Source of the DNA: Polyangiaceae bacterium
GTDB taxonomy: Bacteria; Myxococcota_A; Polyangia; Polyangiales; Polyangiaceae
Direction: 5' to 3'
NCBI GenBank assembly: GCA_029261965.1
Contig: JAJDAH010000363.1
Coordinates: forward strand, 1-51,067
DNA length: 51,067 nt
The translations under genes and the position numbers were made by a program. How positions within the stretch are numbered: the stretch's first letter is position 1; every line of letters starts with the position of its first letter. This document shows positions 42,501 through 50,160 of this stretch, in pieces. The notes below the pieces were generated by a model, which did no database searches, was not told the origin of the DNA, and saw nothing but the letters and a program-made list of their open reading frames with translations.

Positions 42501-42936
42501 AGTCGCACATCGACGCGACGCAGACGGCGGTGCCGTCTCGAGGAGCCGTGCACGCCGCATCACATGCCCCGCAGTGCTCGACGCTCGCCGACAGGTCGAC
42601 GCAGCCCGCACCGCAATTCGTTTCACCGAGCCCACACGCGACAGGCCCATCACTCATGCCGGCGTCGGTTCCCGCCGTTCCCGCCGGACCGCCGCCGGTA
42701 CCCGCGCCACCTCCGCTTGCGCCGACGCCCGCACCGCCGTCTTGGGACGTCGCCCCCGCCCCAGCCGCGCCGCCCGCATCGTCGCCACCGGACAAAGCAT
42801 CGAGATCGGAAACGACGGAACAGCTCGACGCCACGAGCATCATCGCGACAAGGACGATGCGAGGGCCACTCGGCCCATCAGCCCCCGTCCGCTGCTTCCG
42901 GTTTCCGGCGGTCCCGCGACCGATCGGTTTTTTCAA
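39598..42936 (-). CDS. Large lipoprotein: 14 Cys-rich repeats plus seven-bladed RCC1 propeller
   Basis: 1112 residues. The signal ends at a lipobox (MLVASSC, Cys 39), then a Gly/Ala-rich linker to about 95. Fourteen tandem units of about 43-50 residues follow, each with the pattern C-x-G-x-CVD-x-NCG-x-CGNxC and seven or eight Cys. The C-terminal 360 residues are seven RCC1 repeats (VSAGFTHTCAVRANGQIMCW, LGRLGD), enough for one closed beta-propeller. Units 3, 6 and 9 of the Cys array are shorter than the rest. It is probably a disulfide-hardened stalk presenting a propeller at the cell surface. The long opposite-strand frames here are artefacts. Confidence 0.88.
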   Translation of the reverse strand: MKKPIGRGTAGNRKQRTGADGPSGPRIVLVAMMLVASSCSVVSDLDALSGGDDAGGAAGAGATSQDGGAGVGASGGGAGTGGGPAGTAGTDAGMSDGPVACGLGETNCGAGCVDLSASVEHCGACDAACTAPRDGTAVCVASMCDFVCGAFQRCGQECLDSQIDPGNCGGCANQCPPVANGAPACAGGGCGVVCDSGFDECLARCADLQADPDNCGVCGNACAPTKVCGLGSCLDACPAGLTNCAASCVDVTRTVDHCGVCGNACAAPTNGQAVCTSSTCSVACDQGFTICGSACVDTTSSPQNCGGCDNTCDAPANGNAVCDDSMCDVTCDPGFVKCGQECVSLSSNPMHCGGCGDACSAGEVCALGSCGAMCGAGLENCSGACVDTVTDPAHCGACAMACSSPTSGAATCAASSCGIACDTGFEDCSGVCENTTSDVQNCGSCGNACPAPTAGFATCNNGSCGILCSSGFTECGGACVDVQTDLANCGSCSNACMGAEVCSNGTCAVSCTGAETNCSGSCVDTTSDPAHCGMCGVACTPPANSTATCSGSMCGFMCDPGLTKCGSTCVDTATDLDNCGACDTQCPSPPGGTRTCQGSQCGVLCNPGLAQCNGACVDNSVDPDNCGACNNGCPTRANATRFCAGAMCGFSCNGNFEDCDTTASNGCEVDLDTDVDNCGTCGAGCTNAHGTTSCAGATCVPVCDPGWMDCDGNPNNGCEANTDIDDARCGSCSNVCSGVTSICNGGTCVRPPTVSAGLFHSCHSQSGGNAYCWGYNLFGRLGNGTGTSSSTPVQSIVATNDVIEMGCHGNDDLAFSCGVHLGGTVSCWGHRISGQLGDGGSTSGSSSTPVVVSGLTDAVQVSAGNTHACAVRQGGTIVCWGTRSQGRLGDASSSGSSNVPVTVSGITDGVQVSAGFTHTCAVRANGQIMCWGDQNLGRLGDNDTSGESNVPVPVMNLTNAKQVSAGFEHSCAVLQNGTAWCWGHRTQSRLGDGGSASGVQAVPTQVSGLSDATWISAGLVHSCAVRATGGVVCWGDRSLGRVGNGGSTSGTSPTPVAVSTVANAVRVGAGHEHTCATTRSGTVYCWGLNTFGKLGDGTSTMRTAPVPVVGLP

Positions 42937-43029
42937 GACTCGACTCTCTTGAGCAAGCGCCTGGAAATCATGGTGACACGGTTAGTGAGTGACGACTACC
43001 CAACCGAGTGAGTCGACGCCAAAACCAGT

Positions 43030-43035
43030 GATAAT
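43030..43035 (+). promoter_or_regulatory. Possible -10 element upstream of the crotonase gene
   Basis: GATAAT preceded by TG (AGTGATAATC) lies 30 bases before the GTG start at 43065, in the divergent gap to the RCC1 gene. No convincing -35 hexamer is seen, so this is a weak, position-based call. Confidence 0.25.
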
Positions 43036-43064
43036 CTCGGTCTCCGAAAATCGAGGAGTCACCC

Positions 43065-43883
43065 GTGTACGAAGAAATCATCTACGAGGTCAGCGACCCC
43101 GTCGCCGTCATCACCCTCAATCGACCCGCCAAGCTCAATGCCTGGACCCAGCGAATGGGCGACGAGGTCCGGCACGCCATGACCACCGCGGAAGCAGACG
43201 AACACGTCGTCGGCATCGTCTTGACCGGCAAGGGTCGCGGCTTTTGCGCTGGCGCCGACATGAGCGCGCTCGACGATCTCGCCAAAGGCGAAGCGAAGTG
43301 GCAGGCGGGCGGAGACCTCGCATCGAGCCCGGGCGATCCCGCCATGAAGGCTTTCCGCGGAACCTACACCTACCCCATGTCGATGAAAAAACCGGTCATC
43401 GCGGCGATCAATGGAGCGTGCGCCGGCATGGCGGTGCCCATCGCGTTGGCCTGCGACTTGAGGTTCGCGTCGACGGACGCGTCTTTCATCACGGCGTTCT
43501 CTCGACGGGGACTCGTCGCGGAGTGGGGCATCAGCTGGCTCCTGCCCCGACTCGTTGGTCCGGCAGTGGCGCTCGACTTGTTGTTCTCTTCCCGAAAAGT
43601 GGGCGGCGAGGAGGCATGCCGAATCGGCCTCGTCAACCGCGTCCTCGCTGCCGACGAGCTATTGCCGGCCGCACGCGGCTACATCGAAGAGCTTGCGGAG
43701 AAGTGCTCCCCCGAGTCGATGAGGATCATGAAAGGGCAGGTATACCGACATCTGGCCGCCGCGCTCGACGAGGCTGAAAACGAAACTCTCGAGCTCATGG
43801 CGAGCAGCTTCAGTCGCCCGGATTTCGCCGAAGGCGTGAGCTCTTTCCTGCAAAAGCGCTCGCCGAAATTCCAGCGGCTCTGA
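43065..43883 (+). CDS. Crotonase superfamily protein (enoyl-CoA hydratase/isomerase)
   Basis: 272 residues. The crotonase oxyanion-hole words are present: GFCAGADMSALDD and INGACAGMAVPIALACDLRF. Comparing with rat enoyl-CoA hydratase, both catalytic glutamates appear replaced (Pro in the VPIALACD position and Phe in ITAFSRRG). A Glu does occur in GLVAEWGISWLLPRLVG, where PaaG-type isomerases carry their catalytic acid. An enoyl-CoA isomerase-like or other reaction is therefore more likely than simple hydration. GTG start with a GAGGAG ribosome site. It could act in fatty acid breakdown together with the FadL-like porin encoded next. Confidence 0.85.
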   Translation: MYEEIIYEVSDPVAVITLNRPAKLNAWTQRMGDEVRHAMTTAEADEHVVGIVLTGKGRGFCAGADMSALDDLAKGEAKWQAGGDLASSPGDPAMKAFRGTYTYPMSMKKPVIAAINGACAGMAVPIALACDLRFASTDASFITAFSRRGLVAEWGISWLLPRLVGPAVALDLLFSSRKVGGEEACRIGLVNRVLAADELLPAARGYIEELAEKCSPESMRIMKGQVYRHLAAALDEAENETLELMASSFSRPDFAEGVSSFLQKRSPKFQRL

Positions 43884-44003
43884 GTGTCACTGCTCGGGAT
43901 CCATTCTGACCCAGCGGAGATCCCGCGGGTTCCCAGCCGCGAGCGCGCGATCCGTACGTTTTCGCTTGGTCGCGCGGCTCGCCTCGCCGATGGTGTTCGT
44001 GTG

Positions 44004-45320
44004 ATGCCGGGCGCTCGCGGGCTGACTCGACTGCTGGCGGCGCTGGGCTCGCTGGCGATCGCGAGCACGGTGGCGAGTGATGCCGCTGCGAGCGGGATTT
44101 CTCTCGGGAAGTTCGGCGGCATCTACGGCCACGCCAACGCCGAAGGCGGACTCGGGCTGTATTGGAACCCCGCACGCCTTTCGATCAAACCGGGTTTGTG
44201 GGGCACCATCGACGCCTCGCCGGTGCATCGCCGCGCGGCGTACACGCGCGAGATCGACACGACTAACGCGAGCCGCGACGAGATCCTCGTCAACTCGGGC
44301 CGGGCGAGCGTCAACACCTACGCCGTGCTGCCGTATCTCGCCCTCGGCTACACGCACGACTTCGACAGCGTCAATCTCGGTCTCGCGCTCGGGGCTTTTC
44401 CGACCTTCGGCGGAAGCGCCAAGTGGGACCGCAACAACGAAGCACCCCCGGAGTTTCCGGGCGCCGTGGATGGCCCACAACGCTGGGCGACGATCGCCTC
44501 GATCCTCACCGTCATCCACTACACGGCAGCGCTCGCAGTCACTTTCGAAGACATCGGATTGAGTCTCGGAGCAACCGGGGCCTACGTCGACACGACCCTC
44601 GACACCATCAAGGCGAGGAATCTGAACACGACCGACTCGCTCGTCGATTCCCGAGGCGTCATCCAGGAGGGGCGCGCGCACTTCATGGGCGACGCGCAGA
44701 AGCTCGTTTTCACGTTCGGCATCGCCTACGAGGACAAAAACGTGAAGGCCGGCATCAACGTACGGCCGAAGTTCGACTTGAAGTTGATCGGGCCGATTCG
44801 TCAGGCCTACGCGACCAACCCGCCGACGACTGAGGAAGGTCAGGTGGACTTCCCCTTGCCGTCGATCGTCAACTACGCCGTCACTCCACGATTCGGGAAA
44901 TTCGAGCTCACCCTCGCGGGCGAGATCGCCACGTGGTCACGAATCAAAACCCACGACGTCTTCGCCACGGACACCGGAACACAGATCCTCGAAATCCCGA
45001 GAGGACTGGAGGACACCATCACCGCGCGGCTCGTGCCTGGCTGGCACTTCACCGACCGCTGGCTCGGTTCGATGCTGATCGGTGGAGAATCTTCCTCGGT
45101 CCCCGAAGCCACCGTCGAAGCCGGATTTCTCGACGCCCCCAAGGTATTCTTCGGTTTCGGTGGGCGCTACGAACGAAAGAAATGGAGCATCGCCGCGTCC
45201 TGGCACCGCGAGCGCTTTCTCCAGGTGGACGTCGACAACAGCATCGTCCGACCGACCGCCAACGGCCGCTACAACGACCAGCGAGACTTCTTCAACGTGA
45301 CGCTGGAGGGCAGACTTTGA
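44004..45320 (+). CDS. FadL-like outer membrane protein
   Basis: 438 residues. A Sec signal (LTRLLAALGSLAIASTVAS) ends near SDAAASG. The mature N-terminus GKFGGIYGHANAEGGLGLYW is the FadL/OmpP1/TodX pattern, and the rest alternates as in a beta-barrel with an aromatic C-terminal region and a final residue Leu. FadL proteins admit long-chain fatty acids or other hydrophobic compounds. ATG 44004 starts the signal; the frame is open back to 43884 immediately after the crotonase stop, but that stretch is not signal-like. It is encoded after the crotonase and coupled to the next lipoprotein by a TTGA overlap. Confidence 0.82.
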   Translation: MPGARGLTRLLAALGSLAIASTVASDAAASGISLGKFGGIYGHANAEGGLGLYWNPARLSIKPGLWGTIDASPVHRRAAYTREIDTTNASRDEILVNSGRASVNTYAVLPYLALGYTHDFDSVNLGLALGAFPTFGGSAKWDRNNEAPPEFPGAVDGPQRWATIASILTVIHYTAALAVTFEDIGLSLGATGAYVDTTLDTIKARNLNTTDSLVDSRGVIQEGRAHFMGDAQKLVFTFGIAYEDKNVKAGINVRPKFDLKLIGPIRQAYATNPPTTEEGQVDFPLPSIVNYAVTPRFGKFELTLAGEIATWSRIKTHDVFATDTGTQILEIPRGLEDTITARLVPGWHFTDRWLGSMLIGGESSSVPEATVEAGFLDAPKVFFGFGGRYERKKWSIAASWHRERFLQVDVDNSIVRPTANGRYNDQRDFFNVTLEGRL

Positions 45321-45961
45321 GGTTCGAGAAAGCCCTGAAGCGCGCGCTGGCCGGCCTCGTGTTGTTCGCTCTGGCCTGCTCGGTGGACCCGGGGGAGAAG
45401 TACGACAACTTCCTCGAACGCGCCGATCGCACCCCGCCGGCAATCGCGGACGCTTCGGTCACCGGAGCGTTCGTCGATTTGGCGGGCAAAGACTTCTTGA
45501 TGAACATCGCGCTCAACCCGCTGGGCGATCTGGCCCTGAGGCTCCGGCTCTTGTTCACGCGCTTCGACGTCAATGCCGACATGACCGAAGCCGGCGTGTC
45601 GGGGGAATTTCGCTTCGAAGACGAAACGAACGACGACGCCCCCATCGCGAGCTTCGACACCGTGCTCGACGAAAACGGGCGAATGATCGTGTCGACGGGC
45701 GTCGTGTTCGTTCCAGCCGACCGTTCCCCGGTCATGGATACGGCGGTGGAAGCCGAGCTCAACTTCGTGCTCTTCGTCTTGGACGAAGAGACGCTGTGTG
45801 GCCAGATCGAGGATGACGCGAGCCAGGTCCTTCAACCGATCACCTTGAGTCTCAAGGGCACGACCTTCGGCGCCAAGCTCATCGGCCCGAACGGTGAGCT
45901 GCCGATGACCATCCTCGACGTCTGCCCGATGGAAGCCGCCGACGCAGGCGACGCCGGCTGA
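45317..45961 (+). CDS. Lipoprotein of unknown function, coupled to FadL-like gene
   Basis: 214 residues. TTG start overlapping the porin stop by four bases (TTGA), with a strong GGAGGG site ahead. The signal RFEKALKRALAGLVLFALAC carries a lipobox. The mature protein is beta-rich (TGAFVDLAGKDFLMNIALNP, AGVSGEFRFEDETNDD, PITLSLKGTTFGAKLIGPNG) with two later Cys that may pair. No family was recognised. Coupling implies the lipoprotein and the porin work together, perhaps in lipid handling at the outer membrane; this is inference. Confidence 0.74.
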   Translation: MRFEKALKRALAGLVLFALACSVDPGEKYDNFLERADRTPPAIADASVTGAFVDLAGKDFLMNIALNPLGDLALRLRLLFTRFDVNADMTEAGVSGEFRFEDETNDDAPIASFDTVLDENGRMIVSTGVVFVPADRSPVMDTAVEAELNFVLFVLDEETLCGQIEDDASQVLQPITLSLKGTTFGAKLIGPNGELPMTILDVCPMEAADAGDAG

Positions 45962-45984
45962 AACGGCACCGCACGGATAGTCAC

Positions 45985-47166
45985 GTGCACATCGCCTACC
46001 TTCTCGATCATCCGTTGCCGTCGACGGCAACGGACACGGAGCAGGCCGTGCGCACGGTCGCTGCGCTCAGCCGCCAAGGCCACACGGTAACGCTCGTCGT
46101 GCCAACGCCCCACGACGCCCCAGCGCCCTCGCCCGAGCAAATCCGCACGTACTACCAAACTCGAGGTGACTTCGACGTCGAAGCCATGCCGACGATTTTC
46201 GCTCGCTTCATGGGAGCACGAAAGCCGATTCATGGGCTGCGTTCCGTGCGCTCCAGGTCCGCGACGGACGCGGACGTGCTGTACACGCGAAACATCCCGA
46301 GCCTGCTCACCGCTGCGATGAGTGGACGGCCGTTCGTCTACGAAACCTATCGCCCGTGGGCCGACGAACGCTCATTTCTGGGACCTGTCTTTCGCCGCGT
46401 GATGGCAAAACCCGCCTTTGTGGGCGCCATCCTCCACTCGAATCTCGCGCGATCGCGGTACTGCGCACTCGGCATCGACTCCGAAAAGCTCGAAGTCGTG
46501 CACAACGCACACGAACCCTCTCACTTCGAGCCGCGCCTCGAGAGAGACGAAGCTCGCCGGCGACTTGGAATCGACCTGAAACAGCCGCTCGTCGTCTACG
46601 CCGGCCGCGTGTCGCCCAAAAAGGGGCTCGACACGGTGCTGGCGATGGCGAGCCGATGCGAAGAGGCGACCTTCCTGCTCGTCGGCTCGGAAGGCCTCGG
46701 TCCAATAGAGCGCGCCGCGCGCGAGCAGAAGAACGTCATCGTCTCGCCGTGGGTGCGCGTGGACAGAATGGTCGAGTACCTGTTCGCAGCGGATGTGCTC
46801 GTTCAACCACCGAGCAGCGCTCCGCTCGAAGTCGCGAAGAATACCGTGTTGCCCATGAAACTTTTTCACTACCTGGCCGCTGGGCGACCGATCGTCGCCC
46901 CTTCCACGGCCGACGTGACCGAGTTGCTCGAGCACGACGTCAACGCCGCGCTCGTGGAACCGGGCGACATCGACGCCGCTGTCCGCGCCGTGCGGCGCTT
47001 GCTGGCGAACGCCGCCTTTGCGAAAAAGCTCGCGCGAGGCGGCCTCGAAACGGCAAAGGGGGCGTCGTGGGACGCGCGGGCCGACCGCATTCAACGATTC
47101 GTGACCCAGCGCATGGCTGCGGCGAAACAAGAGACCGTCGAGACCGCCCTTTTGCGAGCGCGCTGA
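45985..47166 (+). CDS. Glycosyltransferase family 4
   Basis: 393 residues of the GT-B fold. The C-terminal nucleotide-sugar domain shows PLVVYAGRVSPKKGLDTVLA, ATFLLVGSEGLGPIERAAR, VRVDRMVEYLFAADVLVQPP and KLFHYLAAGRPIVAPSTADV, the usual GT4 words (E-x7-E region replaced by LEVAKNTVLPMKLFHYLAAG). The N-terminal acceptor domain starts MHIAYLLDHPLPSTATDTEQ. GTG start, 23 bases after the preceding lipoprotein. It likely adds a sugar in capsule, O-antigen or exopolysaccharide synthesis, consistent with the export operon that converges on it 13 bases later. Confidence 0.87.
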   Translation: MHIAYLLDHPLPSTATDTEQAVRTVAALSRQGHTVTLVVPTPHDAPAPSPEQIRTYYQTRGDFDVEAMPTIFARFMGARKPIHGLRSVRSRSATDADVLYTRNIPSLLTAAMSGRPFVYETYRPWADERSFLGPVFRRVMAKPAFVGAILHSNLARSRYCALGIDSEKLEVVHNAHEPSHFEPRLERDEARRRLGIDLKQPLVVYAGRVSPKKGLDTVLAMASRCEEATFLLVGSEGLGPIERAAREQKNVIVSPWVRVDRMVEYLFAADVLVQPPSSAPLEVAKNTVLPMKLFHYLAAGRPIVAPSTADVTELLEHDVNAALVEPGDIDAAVRAVRRLLANAAFAKKLARGGLETAKGASWDARADRIQRFVTQRMAAAKQETVETALLRAR

Positions 47167-47179
47167 CAATCCGCGCCGG

Positions 47180-47983
47180 TCAGAGCGACGACAATGGCGA
47201 ATACCGCTCGGACCCACGGATCCGTTTTTCGGTCGCTTCTTGCTCGCCTCGACGACTCTTGAAGATCGTGCCGTCGTGGAAGTTGTACACGTAGTTGATT
47301 CGGTCGAGGTGACGAGCGCGAGGGCCACATAGCTCGAGCATCGGAAAGTAGTGGCTCATGTCGACCGACGAGCGCCAGGGCTCACCCGTCTCGGGGTCGA
47401 GCAAGCTCTCGTCACAAACGTGGGAAAAAAGCTCCGCACGAAAGGAATGCAAGTGCGACATGACCCACGAGTGATCGCGGAAACTGTTGCTCGAAACGAT
47501 GTGCTCTGGAATGCGCCGACAGCTCCCCCGGGCGCCGTCGGCGCTAACCCAGCTGTTGTAAGTCATCCACGTCTCCGGATCGGCGTACACCCGGTTCAGG
47601 TAGTCGAGCACGCGCGGATCCGGCAGCCAGTCGTCGCCGTCGAGCTGAACGACGATGCTGCCGGGCGGAGCCGCACGGAACCCTCGCGTCAGATTCGCGC
47701 ACCCGCCGAGGTTTCGTTCGTTCTTGGCGAGTTCCACGCGCTGACGAGGCTCCGCTTGCTCTCGGTGGCGTTCGATTTTGTCGACGGTGTCGTCGCTGGA
47801 AGCATCGTCGAAAATCAAATGCGTGATGCGTGTCTTGTCGTAGCGCAGCTTCTCGACCGAGCGGAGGTGCCGGTCGATGTACGCAGAGGCGTCGTGGGCG
47901 GCGGTGACGATGACAAAATCGTGGTGTTTCGTCGGTCGACTCAGCCGGAAACGGAGCTCATCGAAGACGCTGCCGAGCTTCAC
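47180..47983 (-). CDS. Glycosyltransferase family 2
   Basis: 267 residues of the GT-A fold. Nucleotide-sugar binding FVIVTAAHDASAYIDRHLRS, ITHLIFDDASSDDTVDKIER and the metal-binding acidic motif QLDGDDWLPDPR are clear. GTG start overlapping the Wzt stop by four bases (GTGA); an upstream open frame to 48073 would overlap the ATPase further and was not used. It is the last gene of the Wzm-Wzt-GT2 set and probably builds or caps the exported polysaccharide. Confidence 0.86.
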   Translation of the reverse strand: MKLGSVFDELRFRLSRPTKHHDFVIVTAAHDASAYIDRHLRSVEKLRYDKTRITHLIFDDASSDDTVDKIERHREQAEPRQRVELAKNERNLGGCANLTRGFRAAPPGSIVVQLDGDDWLPDPRVLDYLNRVYADPETWMTYNSWVSADGARGSCRRIPEHIVSSNSFRDHSWVMSHLHSFRAELFSHVCDESLLDPETGEPWRSSVDMSHYFPMLELCGPRARHLDRINYVYNFHDGTIFKSRRGEQEATEKRIRGSERYSPLSSL

Positions 47984-49179
47984 TCCGCCGCCTTCACCCG
48001 GAAGCTCGTCGGCACCAAGTTTTTGCCGGCGGCGTGCGGCGCCTCCAATAACTCGAGAGGAATGCGCCACCAAAAGATGCTTTCTTTCCTGCCGCGCGTC
48101 CAGATGGCCACGGCGACTTTGGCGAAGCTACCGTGGAGCTGGAACGGCCCGATCTCCACTTCCAGCGAGCTTTTTCCCGCGGGCAGATCGACGCGTTGAC
48201 CGAAGGCCGAGTTGGTCGCTTGGTGATAAAGATCCGGATCTCTCGTGTCGTAGATCGCGATGTCGACTTCAACGTCCTCGAGGGCTTCGCGGGACTCGCA
48301 CGACATCGACAGCGAAAACGAGCCGCCGGGTTTCAACTTTTGGCTGGAAACCGTCACGTCTCGGAACTCGACTCCCTGGCCGCCACTCGTGAGCTTCTCG
48401 ATGGTCTCGTCTCCGTCCCCGAGAAACAGTCGGGAGTAGCTCTGGACACCATCGAACACGTTGTCGAAGCGCTCGAGCTTCCCGTCGTGCAATAGCGCCA
48501 CCCAGTCCACGAAGCCGGCGACCGTATGCATGTTGTGAGACACCACGACGAAGGTGGTGCCCGCCTCGCGCAGCTCCCCCATTCGCTTGAAGCACTTCAC
48601 CTGAAACCCTCGGTCTCCGACCGCGAGCACCTCGTCCACGAGCATGATGTCCGGCTCCGAGTACGCCGCGACCGCGAAACCGAGGCGCACGTACATCCCG
48701 CTCGAGTAGTGCTTGACCGGCGTGTCCAGGAAGTCGCCAATGTCCGCGAACTCGACGATGGCGTCGAAGTTTCGGTCGACATCGGATCGGCTCATCCCCA
48801 AGATCGCAGCGTTGATGTAGATGTTCTCCCGCCCCGTGAGCAGTGGATGAAACCCCGCGCCGACCGCGATGAGGGCGCCGACGCGGCCCCGAACCTGAAT
48901 CTCCCCGCGATCCGGCCAGAAAATCCCGTTGAGCATCCGGAGGAGAGTGGTTTTTCCCGAGCCGTTCGGTCCGATGAGGCCGACGGTTTCGCCGCGCTCG
49001 ATTTCGAGCGACACGTCGTCCACCGCCCAAAATTCTTCCGGGCGAAGCACCTCGGAGCGCGAGCGAATGCCGAATGCGTTTCGCGTCACGTCGCCGAGCC
49101 CGTAGATCATCGAGCGGCGCAAAGATCGGCAGAACTTCTTCGAAACTCGCTCGATGCTGATGGCTCGACCGTCGCGCAC
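47980..49179 (-). CDS. Polysaccharide export ABC transporter ATPase (Wzt-like)
   Basis: 399 residues. The ATPase domain has Walker A GPNGSGKTT, the signature YSSGMYVRLGFAVAAY, Walker B IMLVDEVLAVGD and switch His in VVVSHNMH; the LRPEEFWAVDDVSLEIERGE opening is typical of O-antigen exporters. The C-terminal 130 residues (from about VEFRDVTVSSQKL) form a Wzt_C-type beta-sandwich, which in O9a-type Wzt recognises the modified end of the glycan before export. GTG 49179 sits two bases after the permease stop and has a GGAGAGGG site; the much longer open frame (to 50004) is an artefact over the permease. Confidence 0.9.
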   Translation of the reverse strand: MRDGRAISIERVSKKFCRSLRRSMIYGLGDVTRNAFGIRSRSEVLRPEEFWAVDDVSLEIERGETVGLIGPNGSGKTTLLRMLNGIFWPDRGEIQVRGRVGALIAVGAGFHPLLTGRENIYINAAILGMSRSDVDRNFDAIVEFADIGDFLDTPVKHYSSGMYVRLGFAVAAYSEPDIMLVDEVLAVGDRGFQVKCFKRMGELREAGTTFVVVSHNMHTVAGFVDWVALLHDGKLERFDNVFDGVQSYSRLFLGDGDETIEKLTSGGQGVEFRDVTVSSQKLKPGGSFSLSMSCESREALEDVEVDIAIYDTRDPDLYHQATNSAFGQRVDLPAGKSSLEVEIGPFQLHGSFAKVAVAIWTRGRKESIFWWRIPLELLEAPHAAGKNLVPTSFRVKAAE

Positions 49180-49181
49180 GG

Positions 49182-50090
49182 TCAGACCCTCTCCGCGATG
49201 CGGGTTTCCGTCAGGTGGAAACCGAAAATGGCCACCAGAAACACTCCGAGACTGAAGCCGCTCGCAATGAGGTAACCCCCGACGTCGGCCACCTGGCCCG
49301 ACAGGACGAGCTCCCTCGGGGCGGACACCAGATAGTAGAGCGGGTTGTACTCGGTGATCGCCGAGAGCGCGCTGGCAATGCCGCCGGCGTCGTTCGAAAC
49401 CACTGGCCGCTCGTAGAGCACAGGAGTGAGCAGCATCAAGAACGTGACGAGCACCGACAGCATTGTCGCGATGTCTCGGACGATGCTGTTGAGCAGTGCG
49501 AGGTAGAACGCCAGCCCGAGGGTCAGAAGCAACAGCGGGATCAGCGAAAGCGGCGCGAGCGCGAGCCCCAGCGTAGGAGTGTAGTCGTAGCCGCGGAAAC
49601 CGTAAAAAACGAAGCAGGCGGCGACGAGCACGACGAGCACGGCAAACGAGACGATCGTTCGCCCCATCGCGGCGATGACGAGTGACTTCTTCGAGAAGTT
49701 GATTCGCGTGAGCATGTCCCCACCCATCGCGAGCGAGCTCGCCCCGGCCACGAGCCCCTGGGCGAACAGCTGCCACACCGCGACGCCGAGCACGGCGAAG
49801 ATCGGGTACGGTGCCGACATCGTTCCGACGGCAACCACCCCCGAGCTTCTCAAGAGCACGAAGGTGCCCACGGTTATCAGCGGAATGAGGACGACCCATA
49901 CGATGCCGAGCAGAGATTGTTTGTAGAAGGCACCGACGTCTCGCTTGACGAGCTGAACCGTGAGCCACCGATTTCGCACGAGCTCGCGAACGATGTCCCC
50001 CCACAACGAGAAGTACCCGCGCCGGAGCGAATTGTCGGGTCGATAGACCACGACCTCCGCTGACTGCCGGGATTCGTCCGAGGGGGGCAT
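49182..50090 (-). CDS. Polysaccharide export ABC-2 permease (Wzm-like)
   Basis: 302 residues with about six transmembrane helices, the ABC-2 permease pattern for polysaccharide export. Key words: LRRGYFSLWGDIVRELVRNR, the amphipathic KRDVGAFYKQSLLGIVWVVL and the late ITEYNPLYYLVSAPRELVLS characteristic of Wzm/KpsM-like permeases. It pairs with the Wzt-like ATPase two bases downstream to export capsule or O-antigen-type glycan across the inner membrane. ATG 50090 starts 70 bases past the stop of the Cys-rich lipoprotein. Confidence 0.89.
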   Translation of the reverse strand: MPPSDESRQSAEVVVYRPDNSLRRGYFSLWGDIVRELVRNRWLTVQLVKRDVGAFYKQSLLGIVWVVLIPLITVGTFVLLRSSGVVAVGTMSAPYPIFAVLGVAVWQLFAQGLVAGASSLAMGGDMLTRINFSKKSLVIAAMGRTIVSFAVLVVLVAACFVFYGFRGYDYTPTLGLALAPLSLIPLLLLTLGLAFYLALLNSIVRDIATMLSVLVTFLMLLTPVLYERPVVSNDAGGIASALSAITEYNPLYYLVSAPRELVLSGQVADVGGYLIASGFSLGVFLVAIFGFHLTETRIAERV

Positions 50091-50160
50091 GCGCCCCCGA
50101 GGCTCCTATTTACGGGGCGTCGCGTCCAAGAATCCGCCGAGACGCGGTTGATCGCGGCCG

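Noticed and set aside
40336-43011. Plus-strand open frame of 891 codons opposite the RCC1 lipoprotein
   Set aside because: Its product is Arg/Ala/Val-rich without domains, while the minus strand has regular Cys and RCC1 repeats. High GC and the periodic Cys codons keep the opposite frame open.
49180-50004. N-terminal extension of the Wzt-like ATPase frame through the permease gene
   Set aside because: The extension is Arg-rich noise over the Wzm-like permease; a GTG with a good ribosome site at 49179 starts the family-typical protein.
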